Assembly: GCA_905182985.1 (NCBI GenBank)
Contig: CAJJDN010000143.1
Location: 236,698 to 300,697 of the forward strand
Source of the DNA: Paramecium sonneborni
Lineage: Eukaryota > Ciliophora > Oligohymenophorea > Peniculida > Parameciidae
DNA: 64,000 nucleotides
Direction of reading: 5' to 3'
Position numbers and translations under genes: made by a program. This document shows positions 14,249 to 26,910 of the stretch, in pieces. A model generated the notes under the pieces. The model saw only the letters and a program-made list of their open reading frames with translations. It did not search any database and was not told the origin of the DNA. Within the stretch, counting starts at the first letter, position 1. Each line of letters opens with the position of its first letter.

Positions 14249-17200
14249 ATGAGGGCAAGTTCAAAAATATCATCAAAAAGAGTTACTTTAACAACTGAAT
14301 TAGCAAATCGTTCATTATCTTTAGCCTAGATTTATCAAGGTATATAGACAGAAATTATAGAAAAGTTGGAAAAGGGAAGAAGGAGAGAGCAGATTTCTTA
14401 TAGGACACAAATAAGTTAAAGTTTTCTTTATAAACATGTGCATTCAAAAATACATCACATCCATCTAATATTTTTGATGATAAGTATATATATTAAGATT
14501 ATAAAAATAAGGGGATCAGACTAAAATGATGATTCATTTTATTTAAGTAGTGAAAATGTATCAGAAGAATCAATTCTTTCAGTTCATGTAGTTGATAAAT
14601 ATAAAAAAGAAGATAATAGTTCTTATTCAAAGGAATCTAGTATAAAAAGTTTAAGATTAAGAAAAAATGATGTTGATGAACATAAAGGTTAAATTTAAAT
14701 AGATGTTTAATAAAATATAAATGAAGGAGAAGCCTAATTGTAAAAGATTATAAAAAAATATTAAAAGTAAATACAAAGAAATCCTTTGTAAGATCCATAT
14801 TATGTTTAATTGAAAATCTTAAGAGGATATGAGAGATTGAAATTTGAATTGTTAGTATGTTTTAAACTTAAATTAGCGTTATCATGATAAAAACAGATTT
14901 TTATAAATGAGAAAGAGAATAGTATTATTATGTTACTTATTTCCAATAATAATAAAAGCTTTGATAAAATCTATATATTTTAAGCTTTTTATGACAACTT
15001 TGATAATATTCAATGTAGTATTATTTATATATGTTAAAACAAATAATAGAAAGGATACAGATCAAATCGAACAAGTGATAACAGTGTTCTTTTTGATTGA
15101 AGTAAGTTTTAGAATTATAGCATCAGGAATGATTCTGAATAGTAAAAGTTTTTTTAGAAGTCCATTAAATATATATGATTTTACATTAGTTATACTAACA
15201 ACTTTGAATTTGTATAGACCTGATGTAATAATAATAGATTTATCACCTTTGCGAATGATAACATTATTAAATTATTTAGGTGATGTATTAAAAGGTTTAT
15301 CAATAATGTTGAAAGCCTTAATATCATCATTAAAGTTTTTATTAGAGGCTTTAGTAATAGTAGGATTATTTTCACTATTTTTTGGTGTTTTTGGAGTACT
15401 TTTATTTTAGAATTTATTTAATTATAGATGTTAATTTGAGAATGGAGATGAAACAGATGGATGGATATAATGTAATGGAAATATATGTCCAGAGAATATG
15501 AATTGTTTGTATTCTGAATATACTCCAAAATTACCTACATCATTTAATAATATTATTTATTCATTAGGATAGATTTTAAGAACTATTACTATGGATGATT
15601 GGAGTTGGGTTATGTTTTTTACTATGAGAATTTATAATTCATGGATATGGATATATTATTTATTAATTATTTTTGTTGGTGGGTTCTTTGGATTCAATTT
15701 AGTTATCGCTGTTCTCAAAACCCATTATGCAGAAATAGCTGAAGAAACTATTCAATAAGAAATTTAATTAAATATTATGACAAGATTAAAAGAGAAATAA
15801 GAAAATCCAGAAAGAGATTTAATTTCTATTTTTGATGTTGCTGTTTTAAAACATATTGGAATTTATAAAGCATATTTAAGTTATAAAAAATAATTAACTA
15901 ATCCATTGTATTAATCTTAATCTCATCCTATTGAAGAATTAAATAATGATAATATTAAAACCAAAGTACGAACTTTATCTGGAAGATAAAAAAATCATGA
16001 AAAAGTATTTATATCATTAAATTACTTAAGAATAGAAATTAAAAAGGATTTTAAGCATATTTAGATTAATTTAATTTTAAATATCTATTATTACCAAGAT
16101 TTAAATATTTAGATAAATTTAAAACTATGATTAAAGTGACAAATTATACTGATGATCCATTAGAGACCAAATTAATTTAGAGATTATTAGAGAATCAATT
16201 CTCATAACTCTCTCCATATCCAAATTATGATATATATCAATCATTTAATAGTGAACAAGATGTTTTGCTATCTTTAATGTAAAATTCATATTTCATTTAA
16301 GTGAAAAAGGAAAAAACACAAAAAATATTGATTAAAACTAATTAATCAAATAATGTAGACAGATTAAATTTAAACAAGTATATTCACTAACTAAAGTCAA
16401 ACCAAAGTAAACCATGACTTCATTAAAAACATTAATACCAATTAAATCTATTAGGAGAAAGATTAAATCTTCATAGAATGAGAAGTCCAATGAGGAAAAT
16501 ACATAAAAAAATTAATTAAAACATCATAATATAAATAGAGAACCTTCTATATCAATTAAAAATAAGAATAATAAACATAATTATACTTAAAATAGTTTCC
16601 CTTTTTCTGTTTTTAGTAATAGAAAGATTTATGTTATGATATAAGAATAATATATTGATTATGAAGCAGTTTGTGAAAAAATCAATGCAAAAATACCAAT
16701 TATGATTGATAATACTACATCAAATGAATTTAAATATGGATTATTAAGAAGAAAGGATTTAAAGAATAGAATTATTGAAAAGAAAAATTGGTCTGGAAGT
16801 GATGTTTTAGCTTTAGATATTTTCAGGGTAAATGAATTTAATGAAATAAAAGAAAAATTAAATTATTAAGATTATTAAATTTGGTTGAAGGGAGTAAAAG
16901 GAAAGATTACTACTGCTAAAAAATATTGTTATATTTTAATAAGTAGTAGATTTAGTTAATTCTTTTTTGATTTGATAATATTGTTCAATTTTACATTTTT
17001 ATCATTATAAGGTATAGTAAATCCTGTATTGATAACAAATGTAGAAGATATTACAACAATTTTATTATGTTTAGAATAATCATTTAAATTATTCTCTTAT
17101 CCTTGTCGAAATTTATTATGTTATCCAAATTAAATTCTTGAGTTTTTAATAATAATTTTAAATTTTATAGAATTAATACTTGGAGATTAAATAACGAATT

Positions 17201-20200
17201 CTAATTTGTAAAGTTAGAAGTTGATTCGAGGAACAAAATGTCTATTATTCTATAGATGTTTGAGATATAATAAGATGGCAAATAAAATAGGATAAATAGC
17301 ATCAAAAACATTTGAATCTTATATTTATTTGACAGTATTAATGTTAATGGTTATTTTTATGTATGCATTAATAGGAATGGAAATGTATGCAGGTAAATTT
17401 AATTAGTTGGAGACTTTAGGATAATTACATTCATTTGATAATATTTTGAAATCTTTTATGACTATTTTCAATATAATGACAAATGATGATTGGTATGGTG
17501 TTTATGTAATGGGTGGAGATATTGATTATACATTTTCACTTATTTATTCTTATTCTATGGTAATTGTATTAAACTATTGTACTTATGGTTTAGTTCTAGC
17601 TATATTATTAGATGGATTTGGAAAATATTTAGGGATTTAAGAAGAAGAAATTATAGAGAAAGAATAATTATAAGCATAATAAATAAGTGCTAATTCAGAA
17701 TAACATGAGATTACTTATGATGATACTATTGCTTAAACTATATAATTACAATCTAAAAGATAAAAACTTAGTCTTATCTCTCATTTACTTGTATCAATTA
17801 AATCTAATTATAAAAATATTGAAAAAAGAGATTAATCAATTTATTAAGGAATAGAATGTTAATAGTCTCTATATCTATTTGATAAATCAAATGTATTTAG
17901 AATTTTTATTACTAAACTTGTTATTAAAATGTATTATTAGTATTTAATAGATCTTGTAATATATAGTTCTATAATCATATTTATTATCAAGACATATAAT
18001 GATTTTGAAATAAATTCATCAGATTTTCCAGATTAAATGTAATTTATTGCAAATATAATTATTTTAACTGATTTTACATTTAATGTAATAGCAAAAGGTT
18101 TATTTTTAGATGCTGGTTCATTTTTAACAAATACATGGTAGATTGTTGATATAATTTATATTATAACAAGTCTAATTGAATAACAAAGTAATAATGGAAT
18201 AATAAATATATTATTATTTTTGGGATATTTTCGACCTATGAAATTAATGTATAGAATAACTTGGTTAAGATAATTAAGAGCAGCATTAGGTTAAGCTTTA
18301 TTAGATATATTAAATGTATTTATAACACTTTTATCAGTTTGGTTAATCTTTGGAGTTTATGGTATAATATTATATGAAAAGTAATTTGGATATTGTGAAG
18401 ATAAAATGTCTTTTTATGTATCTTATAATGATTGCATATAAGATAATAAGACATGGGTCAATTATAAACATAATTTTGATAATATAACAGTAGCACTTCC
18501 AACATTATTTACTGTTTCAACATTTGATGGTTGGGGAGAGATCTTACAAGTAGCTGAAAATAGTTAAACTGAAAATACTGGACCTATTCCATTCAATAGT
18601 TATTTATATACATACTTATATTTGATAATCTTTTGTTTTATTGGATCTATGTTCTTTTTAAGTTTATTTACTGGAATATTATTTAATAGTTTAAAAGAGA
18701 ATTAATTTAAAATGGAAAATAGCAAATATACTTAAGTTTAAAGAGAATTTATGAAAATTACAAATATTCTAATGTCTGATTTTCCATTATATTCTACACC
18801 ACCAAAAAGCAGAATGAGAAAAATATCAAGTAAAGTTATAAACAATATTCATGTACAATAATGTGTATATGGATTTTTAATAATAGATTTAATTATTTTA
18901 TTACTATTTAATTCAGAAATGACTGATTAATATTTTAATATTGCCAATGCTATGCATTATTCATTGACAATGATATATTTAATATGGACACTCTTATTAT
19001 TTCTAGCTTTGGGTATTAATAGATATTTTGATAACTATTGGAGAAGATTCTATTTATTTTTAGTATTTATTGGATTGATTGATTTTATTACAGATATTAT
19101 TACTGATTGGACTCATCTTTATTTTTAATCACATCCTGGAATTTAATATTATCAATTGTTAAGATTGTGTTTTAGTCTTAGGAGTTTAAGAATTATTCTT
19201 ATCTTTTAAGGTCTTATTAATATTCAAAGATTACTAAGAGTTATGGTATTTGCCATGCCCTATTTAGTTAAGATTTTTACAATACTTATCATTACTATGG
19301 TCATATTCGCACTTTTTGGATGTTAGCTTTATGGAAGAATTGATTCTGGATAAGTTATGGATGATATTATTAATTTTACAAATTTTGGAAATGCAATGTT
19401 AGCATTATTTAAATGTGCTTCTGGAGATGATTGGAGAACAATAATGACTGATACTATGTAACATAATCCATTATGCTAAGAAGATCCAAAATATTGTGGT
19501 TCTGCAGCTAATCAATTATATTTCATACTGTTTATGTTACTCTCAAATTATGTTCTATTAAATTTATTTGTTTTAGGATTGATAGAACAATTTGAATAAT
19601 TTTTTTAGATGTAAAATTCATAAATTCAAACTTATGTTGAAAATGTTGATAAAATAAAGAATACATGGTGTAAATATTCTTAAGATACTCAAGGTATGTC
19701 TATGCATTTTAAATATCTATGCAAATTTTTAATTGACATAGGCTAACCTTTAGGAGTAGATAAAGATTCAAATTTATGGGATGCTTGTAAATTATCCTCT
19801 TAACTTAAATTATAAAGGTAATACATAACATTTAAGTTAGTGACATTCATGGATACATTCAATATAACTTCTTAATGTATGAACTATTTAGAAGATGTTA
19901 TTATTATGAAGTTTTTAAAACAGGAAGCCAAGAGTCTATTGCTTAAATAAAAAAATTTAATAAAGAATCACAATTCAGATTGATGTATTATAGAAAAAAT
20001 AAAAATCTACCTCGATCCAATATTAGTCCTTCTGCAACCATACATCCTAATATCAATCTACTTCATGATTATTTAAATGTTTTAATCTTGTTTAAAACAT
20101 GGGAATAATTCAGCAAATAATTATTAGATAAAGTAAATTAAGACTTAAACTAATTTACAGATTAAAGTGTATCAATACCAAACAGAATTTAAAATGAGTA

Positions 20201-20455
20201 AGTATTTCTTTTAATTATTTAAGTTATCAATAAAGCTAGAATCATATTCTGTAAAATAACTGCGATAGTGAGTTAGAAAATCAAATAAGCAGTAGTGTTA
20301 CTATTAGTAGACATAGTGTGTCAATTAACAGTTAAATTAATCAATATAATGATTTACCTATTTATAAAGGTACTTATGACACATCTTTACAGAGTGAAAA
20401 TAGAGATTTCCCTTATTTCATCAAAATTGATAAATAGCAAGAACTTGATGAATGA
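14249..20455 (+). CDS. Four-domain voltage-gated Ca-channel-like pore protein (DDDD filter)
   Basis: A gene of about 2,000 codons from ATG 14249 to TGA 20453-20455, paralogous to the channel at 2080-8441. Introns such as 26-nt gtat...aaaag near 14340 and 22-nt gtatg...ttag near 14852 restore the frame. The four pore motifs are TMDDW (15588-15602), TNDDW (17479-17493), TFDGW (18520-18534) and SGDDW (19420-19434). Each aligns with the Cav motifs TMEGW, TGEDW, TFEGW and TGEAW, so all four selectivity glutamates are aspartates. S4 segments have few basic residues (for example SPLRMITLL in domain I). The cytoplasmic tail has no clear EF-hand. It probably carries Ca2+ or mixed cation current; ciliary location is inferred. 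Confidence 0.87.
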
Positions 20456-20710
20456 TTATTATTTATTTATTTATTTTTTTAAGTTTCCTTTTATTATGGT
20501 TCATTCAATAATTCTAATCATTAATCCTTTTTAATAATCTACTTCTTATATTTTTAAACATTTTTAATTATAATCAATCAAGATAATCAATAAATCATTT
20601 TGTTGATACTTATTCACAAAATATAATCATTTTTAAATAATATCAATATAAGATTTCTAACTCTTTTAATAATCATTTACAACTTAATAATTTTTTATTA
20701 TTATTATATT
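20456..20710. other. Intergenic spacer before the channel relic
   Basis: A+T-rich, with no open frame of note. It separates the end of the plus-strand channel from the relic that follows. Confidence 0.4.
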
Positions 20711-21061
20711 ATCAATATTGAAGATCTAGAACATAAAACATTTTCAAAGGAATATAAAGTAAATACTTATTTAAACATTAATTTAAGGAATTGCTCATTT
20801 CTGAAGTAGATTTGGGAATGTTAAATTTTAAAAAATGAAATTGAAAAACCAATAAAAAAGTTGTAGTTTTAATATTATTGGAAAGATATTCAGTAGACTA
20901 ATATTGAATTAAGAAAATTATATAAAAAAAATTAAAGTAATCTCAATTAAATTGCGAATAATTCTCTTATTTCATTTGTATTAAATAATTAATCACTTCA
21001 ATAGATGAAGTTCCTTGAATGATAATCTGATTATATAACTGAATTTATATATGATTAATAA
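20711..21061 (+). pseudogene. Relic of a channel gene: first ~180 nt fused to last ~120 nt
   Basis: 20711-20890 aligns base for base, with mismatches and small gaps, to the first 180 nt of the minus-strand channel read from its ATG (shared AATATTGAAGATCTAGAACA and AAAAAATGAAATTGAAAAA). 20930-21061 aligns to the last 120 nt of the same gene plus about 30 nt downstream (shared TGATAATCTGATTATAT and TTTATATATGATTAATAAAT). About 6 kb of coding sequence between them is absent. The start codon is ATC instead of ATG, and a Gly codon near the end has become TGA (21016-21018), so it cannot make protein. Intron sequence is kept, so it is a DNA-level copy. Confidence 0.85.
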
Positions 21062-21066
21062 ATAAA

Positions 21067-21932
21067 ATGAAATAGAGATTAGTAACTTAAACCGATGAAA
21101 GATCTCTAGATAATCCAATTTAAAAATCTAATTCAGTATAGAATCAGTTCTAGATTCTTTAAGTTGTTGGTAATGTACTTTTGGTATGGTTTATTTGGTA
21201 TTCAAATTAAATAATTATAGGCTCTTGATACAAAAACTAATGAAAAAGTTGCTATTAAGAAAGTATTTTAATATAGATGCTATAAAAATAGAAAACATCT
21301 GATAATTTAAGAATTAACTCATCCTTGCATAGTATAATTAAGATAAGCATTTTTCACTTAAAATGATAATTAGAAAAATGTAATAAAAAAATAAGAATTT
21401 AGACAGATGATATATATTTGAATTTAGTAATGGATTATATTCCTGAAACTTTAAGTAAACTAATAAAAGTCAATTTCCAAATTTATTACTTAAAATATAC
21501 AGTTATTAGATGTTAAGAGCTTTAGCTTATTTATAAGGTATATTTTAATGAAAAAAGATAGGAATTGGTATTTGTCATCGTGATATTAAACCTTAGAATA
21601 TTTTGGTTAATCCTAATAGTCATGTTTTAAAATTTTGTGATTTTGGATCAGCAAAAAGATTAATACCTGGAGAACCAAATGTTGCTTATATTTGTTCGAG
21701 ATATTATAGAGCTCCTGAATTAATATTTGGTGCAACAGAATACACAACATCAATTGATATTTGGTCTATAGGTATTATAAACTTTTATTTAGGATGTGTA
21801 ATTGTTGAGATGCTTACAGGTGAACCACTCTTTTCTGGAGAATCAGCTACCGATTAATTAGTTGAAATAATTAAAATGTTGGGTACTCCTACAATTGAAT
21901 AAATTAAATAAATGAATCCGTAACATTAATGA
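21067..21932 (+). pseudogene. Broken GSK3-family protein kinase
   Basis: Clear GSK3 landmarks survive: [41 protein letters not shown] and LGTPTIEQI. The gene is damaged. One base is missing in the glycine loop near 21175 (VVGN then out of frame before TFGMVY). A second frame change with loss of several codons occurs near 21455-21465, between the LSKLIK and QFPNLL stretches. The frame ends at TGA 21930-21932 right after MNPQH, so the kinase C-lobe after helix G is missing. The alpha-C glutamate of NRE reads NRK. Several normal-looking micro-introns remain (for example gtattcaaattaaataattatag). A sequencing error could explain one shift but not all three defects. Confidence 0.75.
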
Positions 21933-22156
21933 AATCAGAAAATAAGGATTTTGTATACCAAATGTGCAATAACCAAATTTTTTTGATTTCCAAAAAGGTA
22001 ATTCCTTTGATTATCATAAAAGAGGAATTGCAGATTTAACCTGAAATTGCTCCTAAATTAACCCCTTCTTGGTTTAAGAAAAAATTATAGTTGTAATGAT
22101 TTATTATATATATATTTGAGTTCTAAATATTAATCATATATATATGAAAAGATTAA
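21933..22156. other. Spacer after the GSK3 pseudogene
   Basis: A+T-rich sequence with several short frames that do not match the missing GSK3 C-lobe. Nothing else was recognised. Confidence 0.35.
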
Positions 22157-23646
22157 TCAAAACAATTTTAATTTTTTTTCAAATTCTGGTGGTTATAATT
22201 ATTTATCATAAACTGTTTTCCAATTTGTATTTTAAAAATATTCATGTTCTTAAATTTCAGAGATTCCCATTTAATATCCAATTCTATGAGTTGGTTCTTT
22301 TTACAATAGCTAATAGTTTAAATTAAAAGATTACTTTTAATAAGAGGTCTTTAAATTAAGAATCAACATCAATTTGAATAGGAAATTCTAATTAGCAATT
22401 TAATATGTAATCAAAGGTTAAATTCTAGTCATAATCAATAAAAGGTGGATGACCATATGCCATTTCATAAAGAATGATTCCCAATTACCAATAATCACTA
22501 TAATATTAATAATCTTTATTTTATATTGTTTCTGGTGGTGTATATTCAGCAATACCATAAAATGAATCTTTATTTTTGATTGTTCTCCTTAAGTATCCAA
22601 AATCACATAAAGCTATATGATTACTCTAATCTAATAATATATTTTCTAAGGTCAAATCTCCATGAATTATTTATTTATTATGTAAATCTCCCAATACTAC
22701 AACTAATTCTTGCGCTATGAATATTAATTATTTTTAATCAAATTTCTTTAATTCATCTAATTTCTTATGTAAATCACATTTAGCTTATGGCATTATAAAA
22801 TAATATTTATCAAAAGTCTCAAAACAATATTCTAATGGTATCAAAAATGGATGACGATTCTAAATCTAATTGATCAATTACATATTTTTCAAAGGTAACA
22901 AATTCATTTAAATTTAAATATTTATGATCTTCCTTATTAATACATTTCATAATATGATAAGTATGAGTTTTTGTATTTATCACTTAGACAATCTATGATA
23001 TACTACCTTCACAAATTATCTTTTTCATTTCATAATCTTTTAATTTCAATAAGAAATCTCCAAATAATAATTTAGATTCTGTATCTTGTTAATAAATTTG
23101 CTACATTTTTAAGTAATTCTCTTGTTCATCTAGTATTGGTTTATAATTTAAAAAGTTTGCTTTAACATTAGGTAATTTACTTATGTGTTTATGTCTATCT
23201 TATTTATAAACTACATATTTCTTCAAATTTAAATCTTAAACTTAATAAGAGGCCAAAGGAATATGAAATTCCGTAGCATACGTTTTGACTATGAATTCTA
23301 TTAATCTAGATCTATTCTCAGTTTATAATCGGAGATCATCATCATCATATTCATTTTTGAAATGCAAAATAAACTCAAAACTTTTTGAAGATATTGTTAT
23401 TCCAATTATAAATGACAAAAGTACTTTCCTTCTGATTGCTTTTAAATGATATCGTTGTTACTTTATTTATTTAATAGCAAAATTGTTTTATTGGTTAAAA
23501 CAAAATATCTAGTATGTTTATTTCCATATTCATTAATTTTACCAACTTTCATACTCAATTATAAGAATTCTTAGTTTTAAACTAATTGATACCATCTTTT
23601 GCAAAAGTATTTACTATTTTTGGGAGCCTTAAGATATGTAATTCAT
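22157..23646 (-). CDS. AGC-type protein kinase with N-terminal PH-like domain, divergent catalytic loop
   Basis: From the proposed ATG at 23646 (a 19-nt first intron restores the frame) to TGA at 22157-22159. The N-terminus is a PH-like fold (KHTRYFVLTNKTILLL, SFEFILHFKNE, then a helix RLIEFIVKTY). The kinase domain follows: YHIMKCIN holds the ATP lysine, but the glycine loop is poor (CEGSISQIV). The catalytic loop reads IIHGDLTLEN with Gly for Arg of HRD, and CDFGYL is intact. The end, HEYF...NTNW...QPPEF, resembles an AGC tail. It could be active with an altered loop or be a pseudokinase. One intron in the PH region was not resolved. It starts only 38 nt from the VPS53 stop. Confidence 0.7.
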
Positions 23647-23684
23647 CACAATTATTTAACATTGTAATTAAAATAATAAATAAA

Positions 23685-25779
23685 TCAATTAATTTTTGTA
23701 AAATACTTATTTAATTATGGAACATCTTATCTTCTTAATTATTTCAATCCTAGAATCTTATCTAAATCAATAGGAGCAGATTCATATTTTTTAGCATAAT
23801 CTGGAAAGTTTTCAATGAATTTTTCTATGCTCATTTGAATCAACTTCAAAATAGAATCACTTCTTGATAATGTCTTTTATACAAAATTATTAAATGATTA
23901 TTATGATTTTGATTCTTATTTTAATTTAGAAATTCTCACCAAGTTAGTTTTTAATTCTGAAACATCTAACATTAATTATGATAATCCAATCTAAAATAAT
24001 AATATATTATACTTCACTTATTTTCTTTATTCTAAAAACAGAATTTATAAATTTATTATTTAAATAGACAACAAGTTTATTTAAATAAAATATTAAATAT
24101 GATTCTGATAATAGATCTTTAATTATTTTAATATGTGCTTCTAAGAATGTAATAGTATCTCTAATATATTTTGATGCATCACCCATATTATCGAATTCAT
24201 TCCAATCTATTTTTAACATCTATTAATAATATTAATCAATTTTGGAATCAACATAAATTAATAGTGTTTCAATAGATTTATTCATCATAGAATTGAAATA
24301 TTCTTCTTCATTTGATAATTCTACCTAATCAGAAAAAGGAGAATCTAAATGTTAAACCATACTTTCTTATAATCCTGGAATTGTTTCTTTACAATATTCA
24401 GCTGTATTAATTACAAAACAACAGTAAGTTTACGAAAGTTATTCATTATTTTTAGATGAATTAATTTTTAATACGATTTCATCAGAATAGCGCTTTAAAG
24501 CTTTCTTAATTAATTTCTAAATATCAAACATAACTTATGTTCTACTATATTATGAAGCTCTTTTAAGCATTTATTTAAAATAAGCAAACATACTCATGGA
24601 TGAATTTAACATTTTTAAATCTCCTTCAACATCTAATTTATCTGAATTTAATATATTTGTGATGTGTTACATTAATTCTCTTTCTTCACTATCTATATAT
24701 GGTCTTAAATAAGGTTCAAAACAATCTGAGATTGCTCCTTTAATTTTAGGTAATTCTGAAATGGCAAATTAATTACTATTTTTTTTGCCAAGCCATTCTT
24801 CATATCTTTTTTTCATTTCATCATTTAATTTCTATTCAAATTTAAGTGTTGCTTGTAATGCTTTCATCAATACAGCAACATCTAATTCTTTTAATTATTC
24901 TAATATATCTGTAATTTATAGTCTAGTTACTGCACAGAATTCATAATAAATTTAACAATGGATAGCCCAATATTCTGGAAATACATTCTATGTCTTTGTA
25001 TCAAAATCTTTAATTACTCTAGCCATCCAAGCATATCTTCTTTCTGTTGTTTCTAAACTTCTATTCTCTATTTATTAAAATAATTCTTAATAAGGAGATA
25101 TTATGTATTTACATACTTTCTAAACTAATTCATCTCTAAATTTTTATCCTAAATGTTCTATTGTTTAACATGCATCTTATAAATCTTTTAATTGCATTAA
25201 ATTTGTGCCTTTTAAAAATAATATGAAATCATCTATCAATTATAATTTCAAGTCTTTAATCAACTATTCTTTTTCTCCTGTTATTTCTAATATTTATGGT
25301 ATATTTTAAAATTTAACAAAATATTAAGATAACTCAGTAAATGCTGATAATAGATTAGCAACTTCAGCATATTTTTTTTCTTTACAATGTTCTTTTAATT
25401 TTTCAATAGCTGTTAACATCATAATAAATTTTTTAAGAGCTGCAATGGAAAATGTAATGTTTCTTTTAGCAATATCTAATGATTTAATATCTTTGCACAT
25501 TGAATAAACTAAGTCTTCACTTTTTTCTGCTTTTTACTTGATTTCTTATATTTCTGTAACAATTCCTTATGATAGTTATTCTACATCTTAAACATCTCTC
25601 CATATTTTATTTTACATGACTGCATGTTCATGTATGTCTTCCTATAATTCTGATTGAAGTTAAGTAAGTTCTGATTATAGTTTTTCAATTTCTGTATCAA
25701 TACCAACGAGTGATTATTCATTAGGAAAGAGTGTATTAATATGCTTAATACAATCAAAATTAGCAGAATACGGATTCAT
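23685..25779 (-). CDS. VPS53: VPS53, GARP/EARP tethering complex subunit
   Basis: A 690-aa protein with one 22-nt intron (gtataatatattattattttag, near 24000). The N-terminus matches VPS53 very well: a FDCIKHINTLFPNEQSL start, then AEKSEDLV, DIKSLDIAKRNIT and YAEVANLL, followed by RRYAWM and EFCAVTR. VPS53 joins VPS51, VPS52 and VPS54 (or syndetin) to tether endosome-derived vesicles at the trans-Golgi or recycling endosomes. The C-terminus (IDLDKILGLKQLRR) fits the family end. The start is divergent from the RPL9 gene, with 35 nt between the two ATGs. Confidence 0.9.
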
Positions 25780-25814
25780 ACTTCAAATATTTTTAATTAA
25801 AAGAATTAAAAGAT

Positions 25815-26464
25815 ATGAAATACATTCTGACTGAGGAGCATGTGGCAATTCCTGAAAAGATAGAAATCACTTAGAAATCTAAAATAGTAAAAGTTAAGGG
25901 TATATACTTATTGTTTTATTATTTATTAGGACCTAGAGGTGAATTATCTAAAAATTTTAGACATTCTGCTTTGGACATCTAAGTTTCAAAGAAAGTTAAT
26001 AAGAAAACAAATGTTGCTAAATCTAGAGTGAGTGTTAGAATGTGGTAATCATATAGAAAGCAAAAATGCCAAGTGAATTCAGTAGCCTCACAAATTAGAA
26101 ATATGATTAGAGGTGTTACCACAGGTTATAAATTCAAAATGGTTTTGGCATATGCACATTTTCCAATCATTATTAATCTTTTAGATAAGGGTTTAGGCAT
26201 TGAAATTAAGAATTTCCTTGGTGAAAAGATCATTAGAACAATTAAATGTCTTCCAGGAGTAACTATCACCAGAAATGAAGCTGAAGAAAAGAGTATTTAA
26301 ATCATTATATTCAAATTATAGATGTCTTAACACTTTAAGGAAATGATTTGAATAATGTATCACTCACCTGTGCTCTTATTCATTAAGCTTGTGCTGTTAA
26401 GAATAAGGATATTAGACAATTCTTGGATGGTATCTATGTAAGTGAAAAGCGTTTAGAAATCTGA
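25815..26464 (+). CDS. RPL9: 60S ribosomal protein L9 (uL6)
   Basis: A 196-aa protein after removal of introns of 30 and 29 nt, close to the family's usual length of about 190. It starts MKYILTEEHVAIPEKI, has VKVKGPRGELSKNF across the first splice, SVASQIRNMIRGVTTGYK in the middle, and ends with the typical NKDIRQFLDGIYVSEK. uL6 sits at the base of the P-stalk near the sarcin-ricin loop. The second intron (gtatttaaatcattatattc...) is essential, because otherwise a TGA follows within a few codons. Confidence 0.95.
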
Positions 26465-26560
26465 TCTAATAATATATATAAATATAAGTACAATACATAT
26501 ATATCATTATTATCCTACCATTATTATTACTCTTCTAATATTTATTATTTCATATTTCTA

Positions 26561-26801
26561 ATGATTAAGACTTATCATAATATTCAATATACACTACTTA
26601 AAATTCAACAAACATTTACCCAAGAATACTTTTAGAATATTGTCTAAGCTGATGAAATCTATCGTAAAAAAGGTAAACATTTATTAAACATTCAAGTGCT
26701 AACTTTAAAAAGACATTTTGATTTATGACATTAACTCAAATCCATAAAAATTCTTTAATTTTAATTTTACAGCTGAAGTTGTATTATCTATTTCTTCTTG
26801 A
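26561..26801 (+). CDS. Possible small uncharacterised gene
   Basis: A frame from ATG 26561 starts MIKTYHNIQYTLLKIQQ and runs about 35 codons. With an unusually long 40-nt intron it can continue to TGA at 26799-26801, for roughly 65 aa. No family was recognised, and alternative splices give other ends. It may equally be a chance frame in the gap between RPL9 and the next gene. Confidence 0.22.
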
Positions 26802-26910
26802 ATTTAGTATGATAAGAGCTGAAAAATAAGTTATTGAATAAGAATTTACAAAATATTTTTAAGAAAAGAAAATATTATTAGAATGAATTTTAATTAATAT
26901 CATTATTTAT

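Noticed and set aside
15190..15375. Minus-strand frame of 61 aa within the plus-strand channel
   Set aside because: It is an antisense shadow of the S4-S5 coding region and has no independent features.
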